Below, in pieces: positions 24,901-35,100 of a stretch of DNA of 64,000 nt; position 1 is the first letter of the stretch; each line of letters begins with the position of its first letter. Source of the DNA: Marisa cornuarietis. Its lineage: Eukaryota; Mollusca; Gastropoda; Architaenioglossa; Ampullariidae. Position numbers and translations under genes: made by a program. Location of the stretch: the NCBI GenBank assembly GCA_004794655.1, contig SMMW01000178.1, positions 372,001 through 436,000 on the forward strand, in the 5' to 3' direction. The notes below the pieces were generated by a model that saw only the letters and a program-made list of their open reading frames with translations, was not told the origin of the DNA and searched no databases.

Positions 24901-25695
24901 TACCAAAAAGAAACCCAAAGTACTGTTGTACCTAACACTATATTCTTTATAAATTTTTGTGAAAATTGATAAAAATTCATGGGATCAGAAAGAAAAGCCT
25001 GCTGTCCAGGGGTGAGTATCTGGTCAAACAGTAGTTGATAAAATCATTCAGCTATTCTCACCTTTTCTAGCACAGACACATTCTAATGCACTCACCTTAT
25101 CTAGTGGCTCCCGAACTTCTGCAAGTAATGCTTGTGCCTTGAGCGAACGTGTGCTGAAGAAGTAATCGACAAGAGTGTTGATGAGCCAGAGTTCCTTCCC
25201 TGCATATCATATATAAGAAGAAATTTGCACAAAAATCTGCACAAACATATATGCACCTATATCTAAATATATATTTTTTATCAACAGACACACATGCAAA
25301 AATAAAAAATGCACAAATATTTCTATGTAGACAAGCAGAAAACATAAACAAATGTCTTCACACAAACAAACACACAGAAAGCTACATATATTGAATGCAT
25401 GTTTAGATCTGTCTGCTCTTCTTCTTCACCAATCTTTCCATAAGAAACAACATAAAAAATATGACCATCTGTGTCAATGTCAAACACACAATCAGAATCA
25501 ATTATTAAGATATGTACACACACACAAACTTAAAACAAGCCCAGCATAAATATATGTACCTTGAGACAAGTTCTCCAAAATTAGTTGATGGATGTCATCC
25601 ACTATTGTTAAATTCGTGGATTCTAGTAGCCTAAAGATTTCTTCCACAGGCACAGGGCGGTCCCCTGACCCCACCTGGCTGCCTGAAGCAGCCAT
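6212..25695 (-). CDS. TSC1: Hamartin (TSC1), complete gene of 21 coding exons
   Basis: Hamartin is the scaffold of the TSC1-TSC2-TBC1D7 complex that inactivates Rheb and restrains mTORC1. Coding exons 1-21 in transcript order: 25560-25695, 25096-25199, 23536-23688, 23056-23200, 22694-22890, 22297-22370, 21639-21799, 20624-20806, 17172-17254, 16423-16825, 15836-15984, 14880-15441, 13473-13616, 12873-13039, 11657-11787, 11317-11413, 11054-11149, 10529-10670, 7823-7911, 7575-7643, 6212-6901. They sum to 3,975 nt with consistent phases: 1,324 residues versus about 1,164 in human. Matches to the family include LRLYGMFPCTLVSFLR and WQRLEPQDVVVSCAK in the N-terminal core, and DEINILRGQILLLHNQLMYE opening the coiled coil (about residues 831-1095, exons 14-20). 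The tail is Ser-rich. Introns after exons 9 and 10 need GC donors; exons 12 and 13 join in phase but that region diverges most from human. Confidence 0.95.
7085..7570 (+). mobile_element. Degraded non-LTR retrotransposon fragment (AP-endonuclease start)
   Basis: The plus strand reads through decayed frames typical of the start of a LINE ORF2: RIGCWNVQN near 7277 is the usual opening of an exonuclease-endonuclease-phosphatase domain. LQWTLINECLLYMRLNSK and LSIVVAYA follow near 7480-7568. It lies in the last TSC1 intron, antisense to the gene. Recognisable homology stops a few bases from the donor of exon 20 (GT at 7573-7574). Reverse transcriptase and 3' end are missing. A relative lies at 46920-47040. 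Confidence 0.7.
8306..9913 (+). mobile_element. Solo LTR of an LTR retrotransposon, copy 1, with nested insert
   Basis: The element begins TGTCATGAG and ends ACTGTCACA, and is flanked by a perfect 5-bp target duplication TATGA (8301-8305 and 9914-9918). It aligns along its full length with the reverse complement of 17348-18756. Excluding a 189-bp nested insertion it is about 1,410 bp. It carries an AATAAA (9669-9674), and no internal coding region, primer site or second LTR is adjacent, so it is a solo LTR. The 5-bp duplication and TG...CA ends suit a Ty3/gypsy-type element, but family cannot be fixed without coding sequence. It sits in the intron between TSC1 exons 18 and 19. Confidence 0.88.
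8464..8652 (+). mobile_element. SINE-like element inserted into solo LTR copy 1
   Basis: Comparison with the uninterrupted LTR at 17348-18756 shows a 189-bp insertion flanked by ATTTC on both sides (8459-8463 and 8653-8657). The insert has a GTAAAGCGCC...GGCGCTATAAAAAT hairpin-like 3' region and ends in an AAT-rich simple tail, as in SINEs that share LINE 3' ends. It is younger than the LTR. Confidence 0.75.
9914..10500. other. Intronic stretch of TSC1 with no assigned element
   Basis: After the LTR target duplication there is a moderately GC-rich segment (9930-10240). It contains CCTTATATAGCCC on the plus strand and an open frame without recognisable motifs. Read on the minus strand it has a TATATAAGGGC promoter-like box, so it could be a further LTR fragment. 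Nothing firm can be assigned. Confidence 0.3.
11896..12480 (-). mobile_element. 5'-truncated L2/CR1-like LINE, ORF2 C-terminus and 3' UTR
   Basis: On the minus strand an open frame ending at 12143 encodes the characteristic end of a jockey-superfamily ORF2: PYSPSRQLRSSSDNRILTVP followed by FGYCAAKQWNSLPFHIRHLP and ESFKSALKTHLF. The 3' UTR follows, with AAGCGCTAAGAGCATGCTC and GCGCTATACAAATCTTCACT, then an ATT-repeat tail at about 11896-11916. It lies in the intron between TSC1 exons 14 and 15, in the sense orientation of TSC1. Related 3' ends occur near 6975, 22545 and 31325. Confidence 0.85.
17348..18756 (-). mobile_element. Solo LTR, copy 2, opposite orientation to copy 1
   Basis: This 1,409-bp element is the reverse complement of the LTR at 8306-9913 without the nested insert. 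It starts TGTGACAG and ends CATGACA on the plus strand, with a perfect 5-bp target duplication ATATC (17343-17347 and 18757-18761). The polyadenylation signal appears as TTTATT at 17586-17591. No retrotransposon coding sequence is adjacent. It lies in the intron between TSC1 exons 8 and 9, about 90 bp upstream of exon 9 on the transcript. Confidence 0.88.
19085..20467 (+). mobile_element. Degraded LINE (L2/Rex1-like) with reverse transcriptase remnants
   Basis: Plus-strand frames contain successive reverse transcriptase motifs: LDPLQLAYRPGRGVNDAK, ARLLFADFSSAFNTVQPH, GSPQGCCLSPLLFLLYINS and KSADDSALLS. The last has Ser in place of the first residue of the usual YADD box. The frame is broken near 19366 and 19735. 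The C-terminal end (ILRKASRILSISDHVL) is followed by a roughly 50-bp internal duplication at 20029-20112. The 3' end GGGGATAAATAAAGTGGTAT near 20440 is typical of Rex1/L2-like elements. It is antisense in the TSC1 intron between exons 8 and 9, so it cannot be functional. Confidence 0.85.
22373..22503. repeat. 42-bp minisatellite, three copies, next to the TSC1 exon 6 acceptor
   Basis: Three copies of a 42-bp unit (AGCAATGAMAACTAGYCACC followed by ATG, TAACAATGCC, ATTCTCAG) run from about 22379 to 22503. They begin only about seven bases from the acceptor AG (22371-22372 on the plus strand). The branch-point and pyrimidine region of this intron is therefore made of tandem repeats. Confidence 0.8.
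22540..22612 (+). repeat. LINE-like 3' tail with ATT repeat
   Basis: TGCGCTTCATAAATTCA followed by ATTATTATTATT resembles the 3' termini of the LINE at 11896-12480. Only the tail is recognisable. Confidence 0.4.
24031..24690. mobile_element. MITE-like element with perfect 24-bp terminal inverted repeats
   Basis: The sequence starting GCGGGCACACGAGAAGCC at 24036 is repeated in perfect reverse complement over 24 bases at 24661-24684. Flanking bases extend the pairing imperfectly (AAGGTGCGGG against AAAGCGGCGGG). The interior near both ends is GC-rich and partly palindromic, with an A16 run near 24205, and has no transposase. The target duplication is unclear (TTAA on the left, TTTAG on the right), so the superfamily is not assigned. 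It lies in the intron between TSC1 exons 2 and 3. Confidence 0.75.
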
Positions 25696-26582
25696 ATCTA
25701 TTCAGGAAACCTGCACATTATGGTAATCTTATTAATGACTATTTACTACTTAAGTAATGTTTCTTCTTAAGGGAAAAATACATTATTTACTTTTGCTGTC
25801 TTAATACTGTCTAATACAGTTGCTGATGATACCATTATTATTAAAATAGTTGGAAATTAAATAGGGCAATCATAGGTCATGCTTTCTCATTAAAAAAATA
25901 TTTTTACTATTGAAGCAAACACAGAGGCTGAAGTCTTAAAGTCCATTTATATTTCTGAAAAACAGGAGTCTGCAGGTGCACAAGACTTAAGGATGAACAT
26001 CTAAATAACATGATTTATAGAAAAAGACATAAGCTGGGAACGCAAGGAATAAGCCTCCTGAATGACCAACTGTCCTCTTTTTTATAATAGCCACTTAATT
26101 CTTTAGTTTAGATTTCATCTCACAACTGACAAATGAAACAAATCAGAAAAAAATGACACCATGAAAGCGAAAGAAGTCTATGTCTTTTGAACATAGCTTT
26201 GATACTTCTGAGCAAATCTCAATAGAGAAAAAAGAATTGGGTTGCATAACTGTGTACATAAATGCATTGTAAAAACATACTCTTTCCCTACACCGAGTCC
26301 ACTGCAGTCTTCTCTGAGTCAATTACACTGAAAGACAAAGCAACATTTACTGCAATTTATCCAAGTTTATCTGATGGCCTGAATTTTTGGATTAGCCCAT
26401 TAGTATCAGTCTCATTAAAGCCTATAATGTAGTGTAAATCACTTCAATCTAGTAGCTGAGTTACTTAAGTAATTATGGTGCAAAAGGTTCAAATCCTAAG
26501 TCTTAACAAGCAGGACTAGCTGTTCGTGTAAAATGCGAGACAGCTGCTTAAGTTTTAATGTGTAAGGTTTGTGCTGTCAGTA

Positions 26583-27109
26583 TTATCCAAATGCGCATAT
26601 TTTCGCTAGGTGTAAACTAATGACAACAGCAAACACTAAAACAACAAGACTTTCTAGCCGGTATGTGAGGCAGAAAAAAATAATCACCTTGCTTTGTTTA
26701 GTGTTCACTGCCAAACCATTAAGTGTGTGACTGCATCTGTGAATGGTACATATATATTCATTTCCCCTTGGGCCGTGTTCGATCTGAATCCTGCAATTAT
26801 TATTGAATAATTCTCTACCGACAACATCTCTTTCTTGCTTGAAGATCAGAACAGAGTCAACAAGATCGTCTATTTGAGTCATTAAGTAATAGTTCGATTA
26901 AGTCATAGAACACTTACTCGCAAAAGATATATCGATTTTTCCCCCTCCGAAAACACAAAGTGACAGTCAACAGAAGCAAGAACCGTCATCTGTTGTTGAC
27001 AATGTCCATGTTTCAATTTTACTTGAATTTTGTTCTGAAGATCTGAGCTTAAACAGGACATAGAACTGATCCTAAATGTCTTCTGATACGCAGCCACTCT
27101 ATGTTTCAA
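26583..27109 (-). CDS. Unidentified minus-strand open segments upstream of TSC1
   Basis: Two minus-strand open segments look more protein-like than chance. The first, 26918-27109, starts MKHRVAAYQKTFRISSM and is followed by a perfect donor GTAAGT right after codon 64. The second, 26688-26882, starts MTQIDDLVDSVLIFKQERD and ends at an AAG|GTGATT donor-like site. I could not join them, or join them to the open frame after the acceptor near 26327, in a consistent phase. They may be a small independent gene, 5' exons of a TSC1 transcript, or noise. Family unknown. Confidence 0.25.
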
Positions 27110-27300
27110 AGTAATAGACAGGCTTTAACAAGAGTAGCCCGAAGTTTGTCACCTATACCTGCTGGTGTTTGCAGACATCAGTCACGGGTTCACCCATAAT
27201 GCTGCACGGGACGTAACTCTACGCACAAAATGCTGCGCGCGCGCTGAGATAGAAATGCTTGCTGTGTGTACCTGAAACTCTACTCACCACACGTGTTCGA
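27110..27300 (-). promoter_or_regulatory. Possible TSC1 promoter region, weak evidence
   Basis: A locally CpG-rich patch (GCGCGCGCGC near 27236-27245) lies about 1.5 kb upstream of the TSC1 start codon. On the minus strand a short stretch ends CACCAGCAG followed by GTATAG, a possible non-coding first exon and donor. It could splice to the acceptor GTGCAG near 25710, just before the start codon exon. No TATA box is evident. Confidence 0.25.
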
Positions 27301-27738
27301 ATATCACCAGTTCTAGTTACTACGACAGCATTAGACACGAATAAGATTCCCACTGTTTTCTGTCTCATTGTTTCTCTTCTCTATATTTGGAAAAAGGAAT
27401 AGCAATCGCAAGCCGCAGTCGACTGTCAGCCTGAGTCTTCCGTCCAAACACGTACTCTCCAGTCTCTCGTTAGTCACACAATACACGTTGGATAAAGTGG
27501 CTGTCGCCGTTGTTTGGAGGTCATGGTGTCTTTTAAGTGAGGAAACCTCATCACGTCCAGCTTAATTCCAAACTAACCTCGACATCTACAATGGAATCTT
27601 AACACGATGCACAATATACATATAACGTAACGAAAAATACGCACCGCTGTTATCTTTCACAAGTGTATTTTATCACGTTTTTTTATTATTAACTCAAACC
27701 AATGCTTATTGTTCATGAGTGTTTGGATATAATGAACT

Positions 27739-27740
<2 letters not shown>

Positions 27741-27769
<29 letters not shown>
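27741..27769. repeat. CA dinucleotide microsatellite
   Basis: An uninterrupted AC/CA run of 29 bases between the TSC1 upstream region and the acetyltransferase gene. Confidence 0.95.
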
Positions 27770-27774
<5 letters not shown>

Positions 27775-28137
27775 GAATGTAAAACATACCTCACTGTCGT
27801 TGTAAACAAATGCACAATTAAATGCCCTTGACACAAGTATCTAATCAGCTAAAAATAAAAAATTCCGAACAATGAAATTTTTTTTTATTTCTGTACCTGT
27901 TTTCTTTTACAGGCCATCTTTTACTTTTGTGAACACTTGCTTATTATAATAGTTCAACATTATACATGCAGACTAACACTTAAAGGTGACATTCAAGGGA
28001 CAAGTCATGCTATCTAATTTATGAAAAAAACACCCAAGAATATTGGAGTACTGCCATCGGTTTGCTGGATCATTTACTTTTGTGGATTAATTTTGTAAAA
28101 TTGAAAGCGGTATACCTCAGATTCTACTGTAAGAATG

Positions 28138-29037
28138 TTATTCAGAAACATGGTGCCATTCTGCGATGGCTCTGCATACATCTTTCTGATCTATGGTAGG
28201 AAAGTTACAGTAAAAGAAGTGTAAAATTTTATCATCATTTTCCATCACAGTCAATTTCAGCTGGCCCAAGTCTTCCTCAACTAAAGAACGGTTGTTGACA
28301 AACATGATGGCCCGCTTGCCTGGGAACCAGACTGCACGTGGAGAGTGATGAAAAGGTGTTTTTCCAGGAACAGTAAACACTTCATCAAAAACTGTATCGA
28401 AGTCTGACAAACATTCAGTGGGCTCCACAGTGAAGTAATACATGCGGCGCCACTTCCCAATGTAAAAGTCCAAACCTTCCTTAGGCGGGTCATTTCGCTT
28501 TATTGTGTCTCCATCACCATGCATGCGAAGAATCTGCCCGTCCTGACGTATGAATTTGTACTCCAGATAAGAGTCTTTAAATACTGGTGATTCATGCTCA
28601 AAATCAAGAGACACAACCTGAAAGGTTGGCACCCCTACTCCACATTCTATCAGGTGGAGATCACCGTTTGCTTCAAGGTCTCTCACAAGGACAAAAATGT
28701 GATTGTTGGGGTAAGTAACTGTAGTTGTACAAGTAGCAGGGCACAGCTGCACATGGAACCCAAGACCCTGGAGTAGACCCCATGTGAAGACATTCAAGTT
28801 GTAGCAAAGCCCACCAACTCCCTTCATGCCTGCTTGTTTTATTTCCTCAACGTTTGGTCGATGTCGCTGCTCCAGGGGGAAAGCCATAAGTGTAATGTTT
28901 TGAAAAGGAACTCTGGACTGGATCTGAATTACCACTTCTTCAATCAGCCTCTTCCTGTCACTGTTGATTCGTTCCTCCACCATTTGAATGTCCCAAGAGT
29001 TCTGCAGAAATGCCACTGCTTCTGCCTTGGTGAACAT
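28138..29037 (-). CDS. Arylamine N-acetyltransferase-like protein
   Basis: A 299-codon open frame in one exon; arylamine N-acetyltransferases (about 290 residues) move acetyl from acetyl-CoA to arylamines through a Cys-His-Asp triad. The ATG at 29037 was chosen because it directly follows an acceptor (CTTTCCAG|AC) and opens MFTKAEAVAFLQ; the frame continues upstream only through intron. GVGGLCYNLN carries the expected catalytic Cys (residue 78) and NNHIFVLV the His (113). The third position reads LIECGVG, with Glu at 131 where the family has Asp. Family-like positions, such as a hydrophobic stretch around FTWGLLQGLGFHV, are kept. Any 5' UTR exon lies upstream and was not located. Whether it still acetylates amines cannot be told from sequence. 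Confidence 0.85.
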   Translation of the reverse strand: MFTKAEAVAFLQNSWDIQMVEERINSDRKRLIEEVVIQIQSRVPFQNITLMAFPLEQRHRPNVEEIKQAGMKGVGGLCYNLNVFTWGLLQGLGFHVQLCPATCTTTVTYPNNHIFVLVRDLEANGDLHLIECGVGVPTFQVVSLDFEHESPVFKDSYLEYKFIRQDGQILRMHGDGDTIKRNDPPKEGLDFYIGKWRRMYYFTVEPTECLSDFDTVFDEVFTVPGKTPFHHSPRAVWFPGKRAIMFVNNRSLVEEDLGQLKLTVMENDDKILHFFYCNFPTIDQKDVCRAIAEWHHVSE

Positions 29038-29039
29038 GT

Positions 29040-31970
29040 CTGGAAAGATCAAACAGCATATCAATCTAAATGGTCGCAATTCATAATTTTATTTCACAGC
29101 AAAAACAAAACTTTCATTTTTGTTGGGGAAGAAAATGTAATATTCCTTCAAACGTGGACACAGACTACATATACAGTGACGGACATCAATTTATCATTTT
29201 GAAGTACTAATAGGAAATGTAAAATATTTCCTTTTATCAATCTAAATATTTGTACACGTAACTAACATAACTGATTAGCACATCTAGAGTCTAATTTTAT
29301 TGACTTACTTTGAAAACACAAATGCGCCCTTATTACAGTAAATTCTGAAAAAAAACTGTAGAAAGATGGTTTGCGCACGGATGGTGTCTGGTTGTACCGA
29401 AAGTCCGAAGGTCACACTGTTGGGTATCTGGAGCTCCCGAGTATATACTACCCTCAACATGCGTTTACACTAGGATTGTGAGGGTAATTTTTTTTTTATT
29501 ATTTCTTTTTTGGTGGTGAGAAGAACATAACGAATTAAAGTGTAAAAAAATGACAGAGTCTGTTACGTTTTCCATTTCTATAATAGATGCAAATAATTGA
29601 TAAAATTACTAAAGAATTTTGGGGGAATTCCCTATACAGTCGACGAGGGACGATAACTGCGGTAGTTACGGCCCTTGGTGTGTACCCGATGTGGCTGCTA
29701 CACTTAGCATTTTCTTTCAACTGTGGACCTGTGCCTTAGTGTAGACTAGTCAAATCTGTGCTTTAATATGGCAGAAGAGTATTCCTGTTGCAATGAATGA
29801 ATAAATTCACATGCTGTAAACAGTAAGTATGCACACACAAAATCCGCTTGTCGAAAATCCCGACTGTACATCGCAAATTCGGACACACATTTGCCAGAGG
29901 ATCTAGACAAGCACGTAGGCGGTGCCAGATATCTCAGTTCACTTTCAGTAATTGCCACGATTATTATTTGCACTTTACGAACACCAAGTATTTGGGGGGG
30001 AGGGAGGAGAGTTTTAAAATGAAAAAGCTGGTCAAAAATGGCCTTGCACCAAACATCCTAGCTAGGACGCTATATAGAAGCTATATGCGCAATAGCATCA
30101 CGAAGAATTCATAAATTATGATAATTTTTGTTGCCTTCCTCCCTAGAAAAACACAACTGCGATTACTGCTTCATGGAAGATGCTAACTGCGATGTGCGTG
30201 TAATGTGAAATCAGGAGAATCTGGAAATGTGTGTGCGTTTCGAAACCAACTGTACGTCGATCCTCTGTCCCTCCCTCGATTGAGAAGAGTGCAAGTCAAG
30301 TCGACCATGTGCTATAATAAATGAAGTGCTATTTTTCCATAGCATCGCAAACTCCGTTGGTCTGGTGCTATGTAAGACTGGATTAGGAAAGATGTGCAAT
30401 TATAGTTATTTGGGCCGGCTGGGATACGTCGATCTCTGTCTGCATTGTCAATTGGTGTAATCGACGCAGGTGCCAATAATCACTGCACATAAAATTTTTG
30501 TTTAAATCAACAAACTGTCAAGCAAATTTTGCAGTGATAGCAGTAGGGACCAGGGGAGACGGGTTGGGGTAAAAATATTATTCACGATATCATTAATCGC
30601 GAAGTAGGCTTACAACAGTACTGCTATATTGAGATATAAGAAAGCATGTGAACAGAGTCCCGATTGTCGACCTATTCGATTATCTTCTCTTTACCTGTCG
30701 AGAACTGTTAACTGTAAGTCCGTAACCACAAAATGAATTACGCAACACGTATCTACGTGCTCATTTCTAATGCCATATACCTCTCGCCTGCAATAGGAAG
30801 ATCCAAGAGGAAGAATAAACGTTGATGACTGGGTGGGAGACTATAGCTATCACGCGCTCACGCTCGCACACACACACACACACTTTTATAGCCAGCCAGT
30901 ATATAGTCTCTTGCAGAGACCTTTATGTATGCAAGTTTAACAGGAAGACACTTTTGAAACTGTCTCCAATTCTACGTGATGACAGGGCTTTTATGTCTAG
31001 AGAGTTTTATCATCGGGCCGTCGATTCTGTGTTTCTGCATGCAAGACCAACAGATGAGGCTGTCCTTCGATTGTTTTTTCGGCCGTGCGTCTTCTGAACG
31101 CTCATAATAACAGTCCACACAATGCTAGTCCACCTTCAACCCCGCATCCCCACCTCTTCGTCTATTGGTTACTTCCCTATTCGTCTTCCTCAGCAGAATC
31201 GCGATACACCTAGTTCTTGTTACCAGATTCATCTTTGCGTTTTCTTTAGTTGTCTTTTATTGGTCATCGGTAGTGTTGTTCATCTTTCCGTTCTCTATAT
31301 GTTGTCCATATCTTGTGTTTGTCTCAAGCGCTAAGAGCACGCTCGTATATATAAACCACGCATGTTATTATTATTATTTGCAAGCTTTAATCAGGATCAT
31401 ATACGAGGGTCTTTTTGGTGGAGCGGAAAGGAATGTGTTGTGGTAATGTTTAATGTTGATGTACTTCCATATAGATCGAGCTGCGTCTAATTGCCCTCTG
31501 AGATAAATTATAATCTGATCAAGTATCGGTCTAGTACTCTAGCACAAGAAAGTAAAAAGGAAGGCGAAAAAAAAAAGAAATGGCCACATTATCCACATAT
31601 GTATGCATGAATGTCCAAGCAGAGGAGAACACACAACACGGAAAAAATGGCCAGGCTTGTTCAAAGGATATAACTTTAACACTCAACCTTTCTGACCACA
31701 TTTTATACGATTTTCTTGGCGGATGTTTGATACAAAGAAACACTGAAGTAGACACTACGATCTTTTTATGATCTTAGACACGGAGAGATGTAACGACTGT
31801 TCATAATAATATACACGTGTAAGCATTAACGTCGACATCTCGGTATTGAATACATTCAGAACTATGTAACACCTGATCAGTGTAAACTGAACAGAAGCTT
31901 AGTTCTCGAATGAGAATGAAAGGACAAACGCATGACAGGTGTCTCATCTTGGGTCTTGTCTGTATGTTCC
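29040..31970. other. Intergenic stretch between the divergent NAT-like and VIT/vWA genes
   Basis: No gene is supported. It should hold the 5' region of the minus-strand acetyltransferase gene. A CA microsatellite lies near 30868. A LINE 3' end in plus orientation covers about 31180-31378 (CTCAAGCGCTAAGAGCACGC then ATT repeats), resembling the 3' UTR of the element at 11896-12480. Confidence 0.5.
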
Positions 31971-31972
31971 AG

Positions 31973-32079
31973 GTACAATTGTCAACTTTGGATCACATGA
32001 CCTCGATCTCGTCACTGAGGTGAGCAGAGAACTCACAGCTGACGACACAACTGTCGGCAAGCTTTCTCTAGTTTTGTGA
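31973..32079 (+). other. Possible exon upstream of the VIT/vWA gene
   Basis: An acceptor (GTTCCAG) at 31966-31972 is followed by an open frame of 34 codons to TGA at 32077-32079 (it includes NFGSHDLDLVTEVSREL). A donor-like GAG|GTGAGC lies inside it. It ends 45 bases before the ATG at 32125. It could be a 5' UTR exon of the next gene or the end of an unidentified plus-strand gene. No family recognised. Confidence 0.2.
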
Positions 32080-32124
32080 ACTTCAGACTATATTTTCTGA
32101 ATGAACACGTCGGCAAATTAAAAA

Positions 32125-35100
32125 ATGTCTCGTCTTGCGTGCGCTGTTTCATACATGTGCCTCTTCCTCTCGGCTTCATCCATGGAAAGCCGCATGTCGG
32201 ATGACAGTAACATTTTCAAACTCGACAAACCCTTCAAAATTTCAGCGAGAAGAATTCCCAGAATTCGCCGCAGCCATGACACCGGTAACATCGATATTCG
32301 AAAGTTCTACTTGACGTCCAAGTTATATTTCCGTTTTGCCAGGGTCACCATCGAAAGCGAAGTGGTGAACGCTGCAGACGACGCCCGAAGCCAAGAGATC
32401 GCCTTCACTGTGCAAGTTCCCGAAAGCGCCTTCATGTCCAACTTTACTGTTGAGGTGGACGGCGTCGTACACGTAGCGAAAGTGAGCTTTGTTCTTCTTT
32501 TAAAAAAAAACTCTGTTAGTGACGCTTATGAGTTAAGACAACCGTGTTGACAACAATAAACCTCAATGGTTTTTTTTTCGGCATTATGTGGTCTTTTTTC
32601 GGCACACAATCTAGGGTCATTTTAGCGGGACATTTGACTGTGTGAACATCTAACTGTAGCAAAATGTTTAGATGGCTGTTGTACAAGTGCTGACAAAATC
32701 TGTATGTAATCGTCCTGTAAAAATATATCATGGTCACGTATTCGACACCGAGTTTCCGGTAGATTGCTTTATCACAAACTCCGATAATTTCTGACCTCGC
32801 TTTCCGTCAGAACCAGACGGAGGAAAGATACCTGTTAGTTTTATATTTAGCTAAATAACTCAGCATAACTTTATTTATCCCCAAGTATTATTACACTTTT
32901 AGGGACGATTCTCGGTGTTTTTGACCAATAGCTGCTTTCAGAGAAAACTCGTCCCATCTCTCTCTCTCTCTCTCCAGTAACCTCTGTACATAGTCTCGAA
33001 CCGGCGGCGACTTTGCATTTTCCACCGAGTGGGTCAGCCATGACACGAAATATCCTATCCATAACTAACCCTATCCCAATCACCAATGCAAACTTACACA
33101 GTATGCATAGATTTTTTTAAAAGGAAATGACATAAAAATAGAAAATCACACATTGTTTTCAGTTTAACATTATTTTAGTAAGAACATTGTCAACTGTCAT
33201 CTCTATGAAGGTGATGGAGAAGGATCAAGCGCAGAAGCAGTTCGACGAGGCCCGTGCGCAGAACAAGACTGCCGGCCAGGTGAAACAGGTGTCCAAGGCC
33301 CCGGCACGGGGCACAGACGTCTTTAGCATCAGCGTCAACTTGGCGCCGCGGGCTGCAGCCTACTTCACTCTCACTTACCAGTAAGTTGTACTCGCTTTGT
33401 GTATGTTGTGTGTGTGTGTGGGGGGGGGGGGGGGGGTGGGGGGGGGGGAGAGAGAATGAATAATAAAAAAAGGAGAGAAGAATCAGACTGGGAGAATGAA
33501 GTATAGGAATGACAGCGGCTGAGGAAAAGGTAGAAGGGAGACGAGAAAAGAAGAAATTCGATTCATCTCAAGGATAGTGATCAAATCATTTCTGCTTTTT
33601 TTAAAAGAGAGAAAGAGACATGCAGAGTGTGAGATATTAGAACTGTTCAGTCAAGAAAAGTATTCATCAGGAGGTGAGCACTGCAGTTGCCTTACAAGGT
33701 GTCATTTAAATATGATAACTGAATTATCAATGATTGGTTTAGTGAATTGTTGGATCGCCGCTTGGGGAAGTACACTCAACGACTGTTCCTGGCACCTGGC
33801 GGTATAGTGGCTGACTTGAAGGTAGAGGCGTCCTTCGCTGAGGAGCAAGGGTTCAAATCCTTCGTATACAAATTACCTGGAGATCAAACAGAGTACACAT
33901 CAGGGTCAGACAATGTAAGTCAGTTGTGCCAGGTTACACGCACGCAAACGTAGGCACACACACACACACACCTCACGCTTTCAGTCCTGCTCTTTCAGTT
34001 TACACGAACACAAACTTACGCATACAGCACAACATAAATGTATATATTTATCACGCTTTTAGTCATGGTCTCTCTCTCTCATACGCACACCGGAGTGGTG
34101 AGGAATAGAGAAACAATCGAGGTTGTGACATTGTGTTACCGTTTTCCTAAGCCATGTTATCATGTCTACTTAGTTTACAAAGGCCATGTTTAGCCTATTA
34201 TGTGCTGATTGCGTTCTTAGCTAAGTGTTGTGACCACCCCTGAATATACTTATTGACGTCGCAATTAATGCAAGGCTGACAGATGAATAAAGAATCTTGT
34301 ATCTTGACCCGGATTTTTACGAATGGATGGATCTCTACCCTGGCACTTTCCTTTACAGTGCATGGTGAGAGGCTACAGGCGTGACCCTCGTCATGTGCTC
34401 ACGAGCAGTAGCGAATCTGCACAAAATGCAGAATTTTAGAGTGTTTAGAGCAAATATTTTGTTGACAACAGACGTAGAGAAATTGTGAGTGTGTGTGTGT
34501 GTGTGTGTGTGTTTTGAAAGGGATGTCACAAATGGTATTTGAACTAAGGCACAACAGTCTACAGCCATACATAAAACGAAAACTGGAAGTAGCAGATCTG
34601 TAGTGCCAGCGCTGTGACTTGCCTGACCACGTGACCCTAATCAGTAGCTTACGATAAATGTCAATCACGTGATGTTGTACGTGTCTCAGGTCGTAATGAA
34701 AGCCAGCATCAGCAGCAGGACTTTGACCTTCAAACCGAGTGTGGAAGAGCAGCGCGCGTTCAACAGCAACACGGGCATCAGCGGGGAGCTGGTCGTCACC
34801 TATGACGTTAGCAGGCAAAAAGACGGCGGCTTCGTCGTCGTGCAGGACAATTTCTTCTCCCACTTCGTGTCACCGTGGGCACTTCCGGTCCTGCCTAAGA
34901 ACCTCCTCTTCATCATCGACATCAGCGGCTCAATGTCCGGCCCGAAGATCCAGAAGGCGTTGGAGGCCATGTTCAGTATTCTGGACGCTCTTGGCGCCAG
35001 GGGAGTGGACGCCTTCAACATCCTTCTCTTCGACCACAAGCTAGAGGAGTGGCGTGACCGTCCAGCGAGGGCAGATCTGGAGGAGGTTATGTTGGCGAAA

